Below are positions 39,601 to 53,700 of a stretch of 64,000 nucleotides of DNA, piece by piece. A program made the position numbers and the translations under genes. Source of the stretch: Actinernus sp. WN-2022 (lineage: Eukaryota; Cnidaria; Anthozoa; Actiniaria; Actinernidae); assembly GCA_030867875.1 (NCBI GenBank), contig JAOWCC010001751.1:20234026-20298025 (forward strand), in the 5' to 3' direction. The notes under the pieces were generated by a model, which was given only the letters and a program-made list of their open reading frames with translations, had not been told where the DNA came from and searched no databases. The first letter of the stretch is position 1. Each line of letters begins with the position of its first letter.

Positions 39601-42600
39601 TTACAGCACGGTGACGGACATGCCGTAGTTTGTCCCACTCATACGAAATCTACTCTAGACTACGGCCCAGTTCCTCACGGCCCGATTAAGCTAATCCAGG
39701 GTTACGGGTATTTTTCAGTTCTATTTGTTAACTCGTGGACTACTGATTAAAAACGTATTGTTTGATAAGGAGTAAGTAGTGCCTTTCTACTAGGAATCCT
39801 AGAATAAGGAAACTTTTTAACGAAGGGAACCATAATCCTCGGTTACAATTTAATCCATGATTAACGATAATCAGGCTTCGAGGAACTCAGGCCAGATACA
39901 CAGATGACGTAACGTTTTTCACGGAATAATTTTATATCCTCCTTTTTCGCTAATTATTTTCTATAAAATAAATTGATGTAATTTCGCCGTATCTCGACTA
40001 CGTCTCGTGGCGTACGCATCTGTTTTCGTCACATTTTTCATCCAATGTATTTATAAGAGGACAGAAAAATGTGACCTATTTACATGGAATGATGAGTGTT
40101 TATATGCAATTTCTTGTGGAAAAGATGCGTTGCTGTTTCAGTAAGGTACGACCCTGACGCAAGGCGTCCAGCTAACAGTTCAGCTGCCTGTCAACTGACT
40201 CGTTAGTTTCGCTGCAGGTTGAACGACTGAATCACCACCCGTCTGTTTTCGTCTGGAGTGGAAACAACGAAAATGAGGTTGCAATAGCTGAAAACTGGTG
40301 TGTATTGCATGTTCTGTGCTGCTCACTACACTTAGATTACACTATATGGACGACATCGGTGACTGAGATCACACTAGCAAGTTAACTATAGTAAACCAAC
40401 AAAACTATGGTTACTGGACATTTTACTACAGTTAACATAGTGAAGCGGCTGAAATGACACAAAAGGGTTTGATTGCCTCAAACATCAAAGAAAGATGACA
40501 AGGCTAGATGTCAGCAGAGGCAACAAAGTTTAGATAAACGTAGTGATAAACCCATCTTTTGAGGTACGCCTAACTAACGGGACCTGAAATAACCACAGGG
40601 GCTGATCAAAGCCAGGACCCGGCTAATCCACAGATCGAATTGGAATTTCTTCTTTCCGCCGTTGTCGGGGCAACTAACCACAGTTGAGTTTACTATAGTA
40701 AACCGTAACATGCAGGTCACACTGAGGATGCCGCTAACGATAGTTAAATCCGCTTAAAGAATTTCGCCTAACCATGATGCTTAGCGGCCTTTTGTTTATT
40801 TCCGCTTCGTGAAACTATCAAACTAAACAGGAAACTACAAAAGAAACTTTACAAAAACAGATTCAAATTGAAACTACCACACAAAACAACAGGACTGTCA
40901 CACCAAACAACAGGACTGTAACACAACACAACAGGACTGTAACACAACACAACAGGACTGTAACACAAAACAACAGGACTACAACGATTTGCAAAAGATT
41001 GGAAGACAACTCGTACAAAACTGACTTTTCAACTGTGACAAAATGGCCGCCGTAGCGCGCAAAGCATGACGGTTGGTCTATATTCTTTAACTATGGTAAA
41101 CTTCGTCCAGTGTGACCTCATGTGACGTCAGTAGTTAAATCCGCATAACTGTAGTAAACTTCGTATCACATTAGGTCACACTGGACGAAGTGTGACCTCA
41201 GTAACTATAACTCAGTAACTATAGTTAAATACGCTGAACTATTGTAAACTTCGTCCAGTGTGATCTCTTGTGACCTCAGTAATTATAGGTTATACCATGG
41301 CATGAGGGGTATTAGTGATTTAAATTGCCCCGAGAGCCGAGGGAAGATTTGTAAAAGTCCCGAGGCCGCTTCGGCCGAGGGAATTTTACAAATCTTCCCG
41401 CGGCTCTCGGGGCAATTTAAATCACTAATACCCCGAAATGCCATGGTATAAGTTTGTTATACCATGATCGCCGAGGAACGGAACAAATCTCTGAGAAGTT
41501 TAGTTTTCTCAGCCGAAACTAAAGACGTCGCAGTCGAGTTGCTTTCGAAAACGTTTTGTTTAATGCTTGACTGAGCGCCATTGATTAAACGACCCTGGCT
41601 TCCCCTGGGGAAAAGCGTGTTGTTTTTGAGAAGAATAACACTAAAATACAATGTAATTATGCGGTTGACTAAATATTCAAAGAGCATGAATGGATTTTAA
41701 TTACGTCACGTTTATGGTTTTAAGTATCCCACATGGAAGAAGCGGGTTTGAGAAATTAAGAGAAGAATATGCAGATTGAAATAGGTGATCCCACATGGAT
41801 TACGTTGAAGGTTATGATGAAGACAGGTCAGTTTGGATTCAGTATTTTTCATCCGGGAGCGCAGGGCTAGTTGTGCCAGAGGGAAGCAGGAGTTGATGCT
41901 TTTGACCTTCTCACTTCCAGCCTGCATTCTCTTCTAATTTTCCCTCATTACGTATGCAGGGGAAATTTAGAAATATGCATTGTCTCCAAATTTCCCGCCG
42001 GGAAATTTCGAGACTGAAATTTCCCGGCGGGAAATTTCGAAACAATGCATATTTCTAAATATCCCTGCCATCAGGGAAAATTAGTGGTTTAAATGTGCCT
42101 TGGAGAACAAAAGAATCCGAGGCTACCATGGTATAACTATAGTTAAATCCGCTGAACTATAGTAAACTTCGTCCAGTGTGACCTCAGCCAGGGGGTGGCT
42201 ACTACAGACCAGATCGGTTTTTCCCCCGAGATTTTGAATGAGGTGCAAAGTGTTCGATTTATAACTAAACATGGAAATTTCTAAAGTTTGAAGCTCTGGC
42301 ATCATCTAGTGAATATTATCCAAACAGCCTCAAATTTTCCGTGTGTCAAGATTATTGACATTTTAACAAGTGTATGAAGTTTAAAGGTAATTACATTCCT
42401 ACTGTTCATATGCGAACGTTTCAAAATCTTATCTGCTTCTTTGTAATTAAGTCATAATAATTATACTAACATACGGTTGATTGGTCTATGGTACAAACGA
42501 GTCCGACCTCAGTACAGTTCAGCGCTTTTTCAAGAAGTGCTATAAACGGAAGTACACCTCGGAGCTATTCTTAATTTATAGCATCTTGGAAAATAGCGAC

Positions 42601-44346
42601 AGGCGTATTAAAAAAACACAAAGCACAGCCTCGTACCCGCTAAGATCTATAATCCCTAATTTTAAACCTACTACTTATGCTATACGGAATAAAACCAGCA
42701 CCAGGCACAGGGTAAACACAGAACGCTTCAAGAACAGTTATATTAATATATATTTGTTTAAATATGGTTTGGCCATATAGTTTTCCTACTAACATGTAAG
42801 CGCATTCAAATTATTGCTATATTACTTAATATATCACCATATCAGTTGTAACATAGGTAAGTACTTTACCTATGCATATTGAAGATTTGTTGTTATTATT
42901 ATTTATTATTATAATTGTATATAAACTAACATTTGTTTTATGTTTGGTAGAGCTACTCAATCCAACTCAAACTTTACCCATTTATTGACACTTGTAATAT
43001 CTCATTATACTAAAAACTTGACGCTCTTTTTTCCTTTCTTTTTTTGAATACTCATTAAATTCCAGAGTCCAAAACTCTCCAAAAGTTCCACATATTTTCT
43101 TATAAATCGAACACTTTTGCACCAAATTCAAAATGTTGGAAAACCCGCGAACTGGGGTGACTAAATGATGTCATAAGATCTAAGATGGCGTATGGCTGGA
43201 AACCCATGCAAATGAGTTTCAAGATCTGGAACACAGGTCCATAAATGATGGTAACAATTTTTCTGTGTAGAAGGAACTCTGAAGAATTCGGTTCAACAGG
43301 CGAATCCTTGTTTACGTTTTTTCCTCATTAGCAACATCAAACTTCAAGCGACGTACATACAAACAAACAGAGTCCATAAATTGAAAGAGATTGTCACACT
43401 TGATAATCACCGAAAATTTGAGAGTGATATGATAAATATATTTTGAGGAATGAGCGTTTTAAAATAGCAACTCTTGCCCCCCAGCTCATTTTACAGTTTT
43501 GAAAAGTCAATTGCTCCTTAAATATATAACATATCAATCTCAAATTTTCGGTGATTACTAAGTTTAAAATTCTCTTTCAACTGATGTAGTCAGTTTGTTT
43601 GTAGCTTGAAGGTTAAGTTGTGCTAATGAGGCAAAAATATGTAAACAATGACGTCAGCAAGGATTCGCCTATTGGCGTATGTGACAATAGGTGGTTAAAC
43701 TGGTAGTAAATGTATGGGTAAGTTCTAGCTACTTAATGCTTGATCCTAATGGACAACCGCCTCCGATCGCCTTCAATCGAGACTTCTCCACTGTGCGTAT
43801 GTAATCAAGTCAGAATTGATTGTCTTTAGGTATAACACAAACCCCAAGAAGAGCCTTTACGTCAAAGACTACATAAAGGTTAGTTGGAATAAGTTCTGGA
43901 TATGTTCTAGATCATTCTCGTCATATCTTCACTATCCAGCAAACATGTTGGAAGAGGATGATAGCCCAGCATCCCCAGGAATTAACTTCATATTGTTTGT
44001 TTCGTGTTGTCTATCAGCTGTACATCGATACCATACAGTCCGTGTTGGAGTATGAGGACCAAAGCAGACCCTTTATTGTATCCTCGCCATCTAACGGGGT
44101 AGATACCAAGAGGGAAGGATGGGTGGCTAAGACTCCGAGCAGTCCTTACTGGGGTGATGGTACGTTTACACTTATTACACCACAGATAATAATAATATAA
44201 TAATAATAACGGATTAATCAGTGGCATTTCCACGAGGTGGCTCTTCATCCACTGATAGGCCTACGATTTAACGTCCTTATCCGAGAAGACGTGAAGGTCT
44301 AACCATTTGCAGTTCGTGAACGAAATTGTTTCACAAAGGCAGCACC

Positions 44347-44385
<39 letters not shown>

Positions 44386-44688
44386 CCGGGGTTTGAACCC
44401 GCCACCTCCCGCACAACAGACCGGCGCTTAACCACTGAGCTAACCGGGAGGCGGTTGATTTATACACTTTACCTTTTCTGATTGACGACCCTCATGAAAA
44501 GTATCGCCACCACTACAGCCACCATCACCAGCATCATCATCCGATCATCAACATAGCCACCATCACCAGCATCATCATCCGATCATCAACATAGCCACCA
44601 TCATTTCATCATCGTCATCCCCACCTAGCTCGGTGGTTAAGCGCCGGTCTGTTGCGCGGGAAGTCGCGGGTTCAAACCCCGGCCAGAT

Positions 44689-44721
<33 letters not shown>

Positions 44722-47700
44722 GGTGCTGCCTTTGTGAAACAATCTCGTTCTCGAACTGCAAATGGTTAGACCTTCACGTCTTCTCGGATAAGGACACAAA
44801 ATCGTAGGTCCCACGTCGGCCTCAAGTTTATCAGTCTCACCAGACTGTCACGAGTTAACGTTACCGCCCTTTAATAAAGTTGCTTTACTGTTACGTTTTT
44901 TACCATCATCCCCAGCACCATCATCATCGACATCGTGATTATTTTTATTATGACAGTATTGTAGTTGGTTCAATAAAGACGTAACGCCATCAGGTGCCAA
45001 CGCACGAGTCTGTAGTGTGGGCGTCGCAGGTTCCATCTCGGGCCAGGCAGTTGTTAAGGGGTTTGAAATAATTACTCAATTTAGGAGACGTTGCGCTGCT
45101 ATCGAGAAAAAAAGATTCGAATTTTAAAATGAAAATGAGGAGCTTCTAATGGAAGAACTTCAGGTCCTGCACTGACCGTAAACATCTCGTAATATTTGTC
45201 TTTCGGGACATGTTGCATGGCTAAGTGAACAAGTTGCACCGTAAATATGTTGTCGGTAAGTGGTCAGTCGACCACCTACCGATCACTTATCGACCACTTA
45301 TCGATAGCTTATCAACCACTTATTGACCACTTACCGACCACTTACAGATAGCTTATCAACCATTTACCGACCACTTACCAATCATTTACCGACCACTTAC
45401 CAACCACTTACAGACCACTTACCAACAGCTTATCAGCCACTTACCGACCACTTACCGACCACTTAACGACCACTTACCGTAGATGCCACATGAAAACCCT
45501 TGCTGAGCCTCTGGAACGTTAATGTGGCCATTCCACACATTAGCGGGGTGGTGATCGGTGCGGAGGTATGACGTTATCAAAATGGCATCGTTAGACATGA
45601 TACATGCCATGCCACTGAAACCTTTTCTTCTTTCTTTTCCCAGTACATTTTTATAATTACAACATGGATTGCTGGAATGTTAGTGGTTACCCCAAGCCGC
45701 GGTTCGCCTCGGAGTATGGTTACCAGTCCTATCCGTCATTCGAGACGTTGGCGCCTGTATCAATAGCTGAAGACTGGGTCTACAACAGTTCCTTCATGGA
45801 TCATAGGCAACATCATGCTAATGGTATTCGCAGGGACGCTTTACTTGATTATATTGCACATAGGAAGTTGTTAAAGTGCCTATAAGGTCAAATTTTATAT
45901 CATTAATATCGATTCAACATAAAGTGAATAGGAGAATAGTATAATATCTCTTGATTTTAGATCTAGGGTTGCGTCTATGAGTTTATATTTCGAATATGGT
46001 GACTTCAAAAGAGCATTTATTGTCTTTTCTTTCTCCTTGTGAATGAAACTTGTTTTCTGATTTAGTCAAAATAGTTGATAAAATCACTAATATAAACCCC
46101 AAAATTGAAATATAACATGAAAGTGTACAAAAGGTCATATATCTCTAGCAGCATGTTTTTGTATAAGAAATGATGTTATATTGTATAAGGACTGATTAAT
46201 AGGTAGGACCTTATAATGGTTTGTTTTAGTGAGTGTACACATCTGTTGTTTCATTGTCAAGACATCGATTGTGTACTTCGCGGATGTATCTCTAATGCTA
46301 TCCACCTTGGCATTGCTAGGCAACCAAGAGATGCGGGATCAAACCAAGAGGCACTTCAGTCTACCATCCTCACCGGACTCAGTGAAAAGATTCAAAGATA
46401 CTTTGTTTCTTATTCAGGTAGTGTCGACACGTCAAGACAATGGTTGAAAAATTTGTTGTCATTTTTTGCCGGTTAATCTTTTAGAAATCTCATTGCTTGT
46501 TTGCCTATGAATCAGGGCACCCATCGACAATCTTCGGCTGAATATCTGTTGGGATGGAGGGTTGTCTAAACCTTTTGGTATTTCGAAAATGTTTGGCTAA
46601 AAGTTTCGGAACATCGGCGGAAATAATTGGATATGCCTTTCTAAAACTTTCGTATGTAACAATTACTGTTAGTAACATTTAATATGTATTTTATAACAGA
46701 ATGAACATTAAGAAACAACAAAAGTTCCCTGGAAGTTTCTGAATAATAAGTGTCAGCTAAGGATCTGGAAAAAAGTTACCGACATTTTTCTATCACAGAT
46801 CAACAAACTGTCACAATCTTATGTTTATTTTTCTCTTCCGGTTAATGGGTGCTGTCAACTCCAAAAATATATACCTTTTCTAGTCAAAGACAAACTATGG
46901 CCCAGATTAGCAGAGTATGCTTTCGGGATGTGGGAAAGAAAACTAAGACCATGTTAATGAAGGACGACATGAGATTCTAGTGGATAAAAAATAATGCTTT
47001 AGAGAGAAAATTGGACTATATACCGAGCAACTCGAGCTCCATTTTAGTCCCTGCTTCAATATTTCGAATCTTTAATCAAAATGAGCTAGGAAGCGTATCA
47101 GTACATTCGTAGCATGTTTCAGTTCTATTTGTAGTTTCAGTTTTAGGGAAACTTGAAGGTTCAATAGCTGATGTTACAGTGACGTCTACCGAACGCCTCA
47201 CTTTGATGTAATGAAGCGCCATTGAAACCATCATTACTGTGTGACACCAACGCACGACTAATTTAGATACACAGTTTGAATAGCGCTTCATTACATTGGC
47301 GTGAGGCGTTCGGGTCAATACCGCTGCAACTGCTATCCGTAGACGCCACTGTATTATCAGCTATTCGATTGCCCCGTTGCTATTACCCCTGCTACTATTT
47401 TGTCATTCATTGTACGTTGTGTTTCTATCTCGCAGGTCGCACAGGCCATGTGTATCAAGATCGAGTCGGAGCACTACAGACGTTTGCAAAGTGAGCTGAT
47501 ACAGGTACGGTAACAACCGCGAGGCACGGTAAACTAAATAGTCTTACAGCAGTATAGCATAAGAGACAAGTACATCTGGCGATATGCTCATCGGTATTTA
47601 TTTATTTATTTATTTGTCTGTTTGTGACAGGGGCAGGGCAAGACTATGGGGGCGATATATTGGCAGTAAGTTGGTTGTCTTCCTCTTCTGTTTTTCGTCT

Positions 47701-50700
47701 TTTTAATAATAATAATACCCTGGTCCCAGAGGATTTCTAGAGAGAGAACAGCCACGGAGAAAGAGCCGCGAAGCGTCGATCAGCGAGCTGCGAAGCAGGG
47801 AGAAGCGAACTGCAGCTCGCTGATCGACGCTTCGCGGCTCTTTCGCCGCGGCTCTTCTCTCTAGAAAACCTCTGGAACCAGGGTATAATAATAATTTAAA
47901 AAATAAAACAACTACAACAACTACCATACAACTACTACACTACTGACAACTTCTCACAACGACAACTACTATAACTACAACAACCACTACAACTACAATA
48001 ACTGCTACACTGAACTACAACAACTACTATACTACAACTACGACAACTACTACATCTACTTAACTGCTACTACTACTACAACAACAACAACAACAACAAC
48101 GATAATAATAATAATAATAATAATAATAACTTGACGCCGGATGAGGGAAAAACATGGGGGGGAAGCATGGAAAGAATACTGTAAATTGGAATTTCCATAA
48201 TTATTGTATACTTCCAAGAGAGAATGAGGTAAGAGAGCGAATCCCCCATGCGTGGGTTTGTTCCAATGATAATTATTTGAAATATATTTTTAGATAAACA
48301 GGACACAGCCTGGTTATTTTAAGAAAGACACCTGATTGGCGTAAAGTGGCGCTCTTGTTCTAAGGAATGGTTTATAACGATGCTATGAGGGTAGCCTACC
48401 AGAAACTTACGTGTTGATAAACTAAAAAGTAGTTTTCAAATAATTATCTTGGGGCATGGGGATTCGTTCTCTTACCTCTCTTGATATTTTCATATATAGT
48501 ATGCCGAAATACCGTGGGAATCCTAATTTTCATGTTTTTCATGGTTTATTCCATACTACGGAAATTGTTTTTTACAAACATCGTATCTAAAAGCGAGTTC
48601 GGTGTAAAACGCGCCGGACTGGGACAAGTCGGGATAAACAATACGGAAACTATAATAGTAACCGTTGTGAACTTCCCATCTCTCTTCTTTGTGTTTCTTC
48701 ACCTATAAATCGTGGGGATTTGAGTGGAAGATTTAAAAAAAAAACTCACTTTCTCTAAGAAACGCGTGAGGAACAAGTATTGTTTATACCGACTTTTCCA
48801 GTCCTGCGTGTTTTACCAAAAGAGCATAAGTAAGAGAGGGAAATTCGTAGTGTGTGGCGTGCGGTAATATAAAAGTTGAATAAAATCTACTTTTAGTAAC
48901 CGGAAGCAGTTGAAGCAGTTGAAGCAAAGGGCGAGCGTGCGCGCGACAACTAGAAAAATGGCGCGAAAATATTAGCCGTCAAAACCCACACAGCGGTCAA
49001 ACGTCTGCGCGTGCGTATTACGGTCAGTCTGGTGGGCGGCCGCGCGAATTTCCCGCGCAAAATTTAACTTAAAACATATTACAGTGAACATCTACCCCCA
49101 AAAGTTAAGAAAAATACGTGAAAGTTAAGCTTTTTATTTTCACAGTCGACGGGAAATTGAACAAACTTCAAACTGTGAGTTTACCAATTTATTTCGTAAT
49201 TTAACAAAAAAGTTCTCAAGGTTTGAAAACGGGTGTGTGAACAGTGACGGACGCCGGCTCGCTTTGAATTTGTTTTGGAATATGTTGTTGTTGCAAGACT
49301 TGACGCATGCGCAGACGTTTGACCGCTGTGTGGTCAAAACCCGGCAAAATATTTTCGCGCCATTTTTTAGGTGACGCGCGCGTGCCCACTTTTCTTCAAC
49401 TGCTTCCGGTTACTAAAAATAGATTTTATTCGACATTATCACGCACAAGCGCGCGTATTGAAGATTCCCTCTCTTAGTTTTAGTCATTGTCCCGCTTGTG
49501 ATTCCACCGTACTGAAAAAGATGATGACTCGTACTTTTACCCACAATAATTTGCGCGAAAAACGTTAAATTCGTTATCAAATCGCAGAAGATAGTATTTC
49601 AATCTTAAAAACAAGCCAGAAAAGGTGCTGTTGCCAATACAGTGTCATTTAAAGGGATACCCGAGTGAAAAACACATTGGGGCTCAAAAGAATCTTCAAC
49701 ATGTTCTTTGTTCAGAAAATGTATTAAAATTTGATCAAACGTTTTTAGTATTAAGAACGAGCACCTCAAAGTTGGCCCCGCGAAGACATGGGCGCCGTCA
49801 TCTTTGTTTGCATTTACGGAAGTGACGTCACTTCGTCCCACCAGCGTATCGCGGCTATTTGTCTTTGTATGATTTTCACACGCTCGGAATTAAAGTGGAT
49901 ATATTTTCATCGAGATTGCAGAGGAATTCTTTCAGAAACCGGAATTATGATGAAGACGACATTATGAGAAAAGTTCAGAAGACTGGGAGGAGGAAGAAAA
50001 GCACTGGGAAGGCGAGAAATTATCAGACGAACAACAAGGTCTCGTAACTGCCATTTAATAACAGCAAAACAACATGGATTGAAAGACTCGAGTGACTTCT
50101 GAATAAGTATAAGAACTACAATGTATGTGAGGTACAGTTAAGGCGTTTATCATCCTAAAAACACCTAATAAGTGAGAGAGTGAGAACGCTGGTGGGACGA
50201 AGTGACGTCACTTCCGTAAATGCAAACAAAGATGGCGGCGCCCATGTCTTCGTGGGGCCAACTTTGAGGTGCTCGTTCTTAATACTAAAAACCTTTGATC
50301 AAATTTTAATACATTTTCTGAACAAAGAACATGTTGAAGATTCTTTTGAGCCCCAATGTGTTTTTCACTCGGGTATCCCTTTAAGAAACTGGTTATTTCT
50401 ACGTGTTATTTTGACTGTGTTAGGTTCGCAAGGAAAATTCTACAAAGAAAACAAGTCGCTACAAGTTAGCTGCAAGACTTCGGTGGGACGAAGTGACGTA
50501 AAAAACGTCACAGGAATTAATGTGAACAAAATGGCGGCGCCCAGGTCTTCGCCAACTCTGAAAACGTTTTATCAAATTTTAATAATTTTTTTTAACAAAG
50601 TACATCTGAAAGATGCTTTTGAGCCCAAATGTGTTTTTCACTCGGGTATCCCTTTAAGAAACTGGCTATTTCTAGGGATTGTGGTCAAATGTACAGCCGC

Positions 50701-53700
50701 CATCTTTTTCCGAATCGTGGATTAAAAATGGACTCCTGGCCAAACAGGATCATAATACTGAGAGCACATTAGTTCACTTGACTGTGTAGTGATATTCTAC
50801 AGATTGAACAGTATTTGGCAGTCTCCTTCCTGGTCTTCCCTCGAGTACGGAGGCAAGTGGAAGGTCAGTAAAGCCTGGTTCACACTATAGAGACATAATC
50901 ATAAAGCCTGGTTCACACTAGCGACATAATCATAAAGCCTGGTTCACACAAGCGACATATAAAGCATAAAGCCTGGTTCACACTAGCGACATAATCATAA
51001 AGCCTGGTTCACACTAGCGACATATCAAGCATAAAGCCTGGTTCACACTAGCGACATATCAAGCATAAAGCCTGGTTCACACTAGCGACATAAGCATAAA
51101 GCCTGGTTCACACTAGTCACATAAGCATAAAGCCTGGTTCACACTAGTCACATAAGCATAAAGCCTGGTTCACACTAGCCACATAAGCATAAAGCCTGGT
51201 TCACACTATAGCAACATAAGCATAAAGCCTGGTTCACACTATAGCAACATAAGCATAAAGTCTTGTGTACACTATAGCGACATAATCATAAAGCCTGGTT
51301 CACACTAGTGGCATTAGCATAAAGCCTGTTTCACACTAGTCACATAAGCACAAAGCCTGGTTCACACCAGCCACATAAGCACATAACCTTGCACTAGAGA
51401 CGCAAGTTTTAGCGTAAGCAACATAGGCGGATGCAATAACCTATAAGAAGAACAAATACCACTAATGACAAATATGTTACGTATACCGGCGCTTATGCTT
51501 GCGTCGCCAGTTGAAACTAGGCGGCCCGGATCGAAACCTTGGCTAGTAACTATAGTGTTCTTTTTTTAAATTTTTTTTTTCTTTTTCCGTTATCTCCATT
51601 TTTTTTTTTAAACCCATTGTTCTGATTTCCCTTGATTCTACCAGTTATTTTTGTGTTTTTATCTTTGTTTTGTTTATATAATTGATCGTTTTTTCTGGTC
51701 GTTATCTCAGTTCAGATGATTGGGAGCTCCGCTTTTAGGCTTGTCTAAATATATATTATTATTGAATATTGCATGGGTTTGTTCACACACTATATTGTAC
51801 CTTATCGGGACTCCTGAAGCAAGATTATTTATACCTGTGGAATAGAGAAGTGAGGACTCCGGGGATAGCTACAGCTTTGGACATGAATAGTTGGAACACG
51901 TCCCCCGCACCCCCTCATTTCAATGTTGGATAAACTTTCGTACTGGTTTGGTCACTTTTCCCCCCCAACATTGAATGGGGGGTGGAAGGGGGGAGAGAGG
52001 AACTTCAGGGTTGCGCGCTGCTTCTGGTCCATAACAATTAAAGGATTAGTGTTACAAGAGTCATGTCCAAAGGTGGCTTTGGACATGAATAGTTGGAACA
52101 CGTCCCCCGCACCCCCTCATTTCAATGTTGGATAAACTTTCGTACTGGTTTGGTCACTTTTTTCCCCCCAACATTGAATGGGGGGTGGAAAGGGGGAGAG
52201 AGGAACTTCAGGGTTGCGCGCTGCTTCTGGTCCATAACAATTAAAGGATTAGTGTTGCAAGAGTCATGTCCAAAGGTGTAGGTTCGAAGAAACAGCCGTC
52301 GTCCCCAGGCTCTCTTTCCATCTCGTTCCATCTTCTGTCTCTTTGCCAGAGGAATACCGGTATATTTTTATGTATTTATCTGTTGAGGTGACTGGTCGCC
52401 ATTACTCATACTTGTCTTCGTATCTTCTGTTCACAGGTGCTTCATTACTACGCCAAAGAGTTCTTTTCTCCAGTTATTAGTTCTGCATACGAAGAGAACC
52501 AAGCAATCCGTGTTTACGTTGTGTCTGATCTCATGAAAGTAAGTCTCTGGTCCCCTCGGGGGAACTCTACCTTCATGAAACTGACGGGGATGATTGGCAG
52601 AAGTTTTTTGAAAACACCCCTACACCCCAAAAAGGTCCGCAAAAATTAGCTAAGTCAACGATCATTCTGATTTAGATCCCTAAAAAGTACAAACCTCTCG
52701 TAAATCGACTGCAACTCCCCGCCTCCTAAAAAGTGTACCGACTCAGGAAGGGGCTCCGTCCACTTTCGAGTGGTCAAACAGAATAAATCCGGCACTAAGT
52801 TATGGAAACAGGACCTAAAAGCTATGGAGACGAGAATTTTGATCCGTAAAAGGAGCACTGAGTATTGCCCGTCTGTCCATGCGCATATCACACATTACAA
52901 TGTATTAAATAGAAAAACAGGCCAATGACTTCAATATCACTGATCCATTGTGTTATCTAGCCAATCACAGGTGGCCTTCTTTCTCTGACCATGTGGAACT
53001 GGAACTCCTTTGCACCACGGTACACTTGGAAAGTCCAGTTTAGCATCAAGCGTCAAGCGTCAGTGAGTGTTATCTCGTAACAGTAATAACAACTGCTGAA
53101 TAACAGTTTCAGCGTTTCAGTTCTCCTTGAAGCGATACCCGAATACAAAACACTTGTGGTCTCAAAATGATATTTAGCCTGTCATAAAAACTGAAATCGC
53201 AATAAAAACGATTTACTTTGCAATGCAAGTGTGTAGGAATTGTTTGAAAGTGTATTGCGCTATAGTTTTGATGACGTCAGTTAGTTGTCAAGACCACATA
53301 ATCCTCACAGCTCCGTACGTCCGTTTCTTATATAATATTTCTTGTTTCTTACACTTTTATTCTTAAAGGGAACCTCGGCTGAAAAACAATGTTTGTTCTC
53401 AAGTGTTTGTTATGCATGCCTAGGTCTGCTGTTGTGTTTGTCTCCAGTAAATTGTATACTAGATGTCATTTATGCATCGCTATTCCTCTCGATAAAACTC
53501 GTTTGAATTTCCTGCGCGCCGCCATCTTGGATATCATGACGTCACAGTGTTGCCCCTATTGTTACACAACAAAAGAGCTATTGTTTTCTGACAATAGGGC
53601 AACACTGTGACGTCATAAAATCCAAGATGGCGCCGCGCAGGGAATTCAAATGAATTTTATCGACAGGAATATCGATGCATAAATGACATCTAGTAAACAA

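Larger units (their letters stand above)
40362..42190. repeat. Cluster of ctatagtaaac / gtttactatag foldback pieces, MANBA intron 10
   Basis: The module gaactatagtaaacttcgtccagtgtgacc and its complement occur at about 40370, 40690, 41090, 41160, 41240 and 42155. Between them lie a 21-bp tandem array (40866-40982) and two independent hairpins (41287-41460, 41945-42085), suggesting repeated insertion of elements into elements. Confidence 0.75.

Noticed and set aside
44370..44700. Two functional tRNA genes
   Set aside because: A and B boxes are present, but the sequences do not close into a good acceptor stem, and each continues into the same non-tRNA body with a tail, so they are SINEs.
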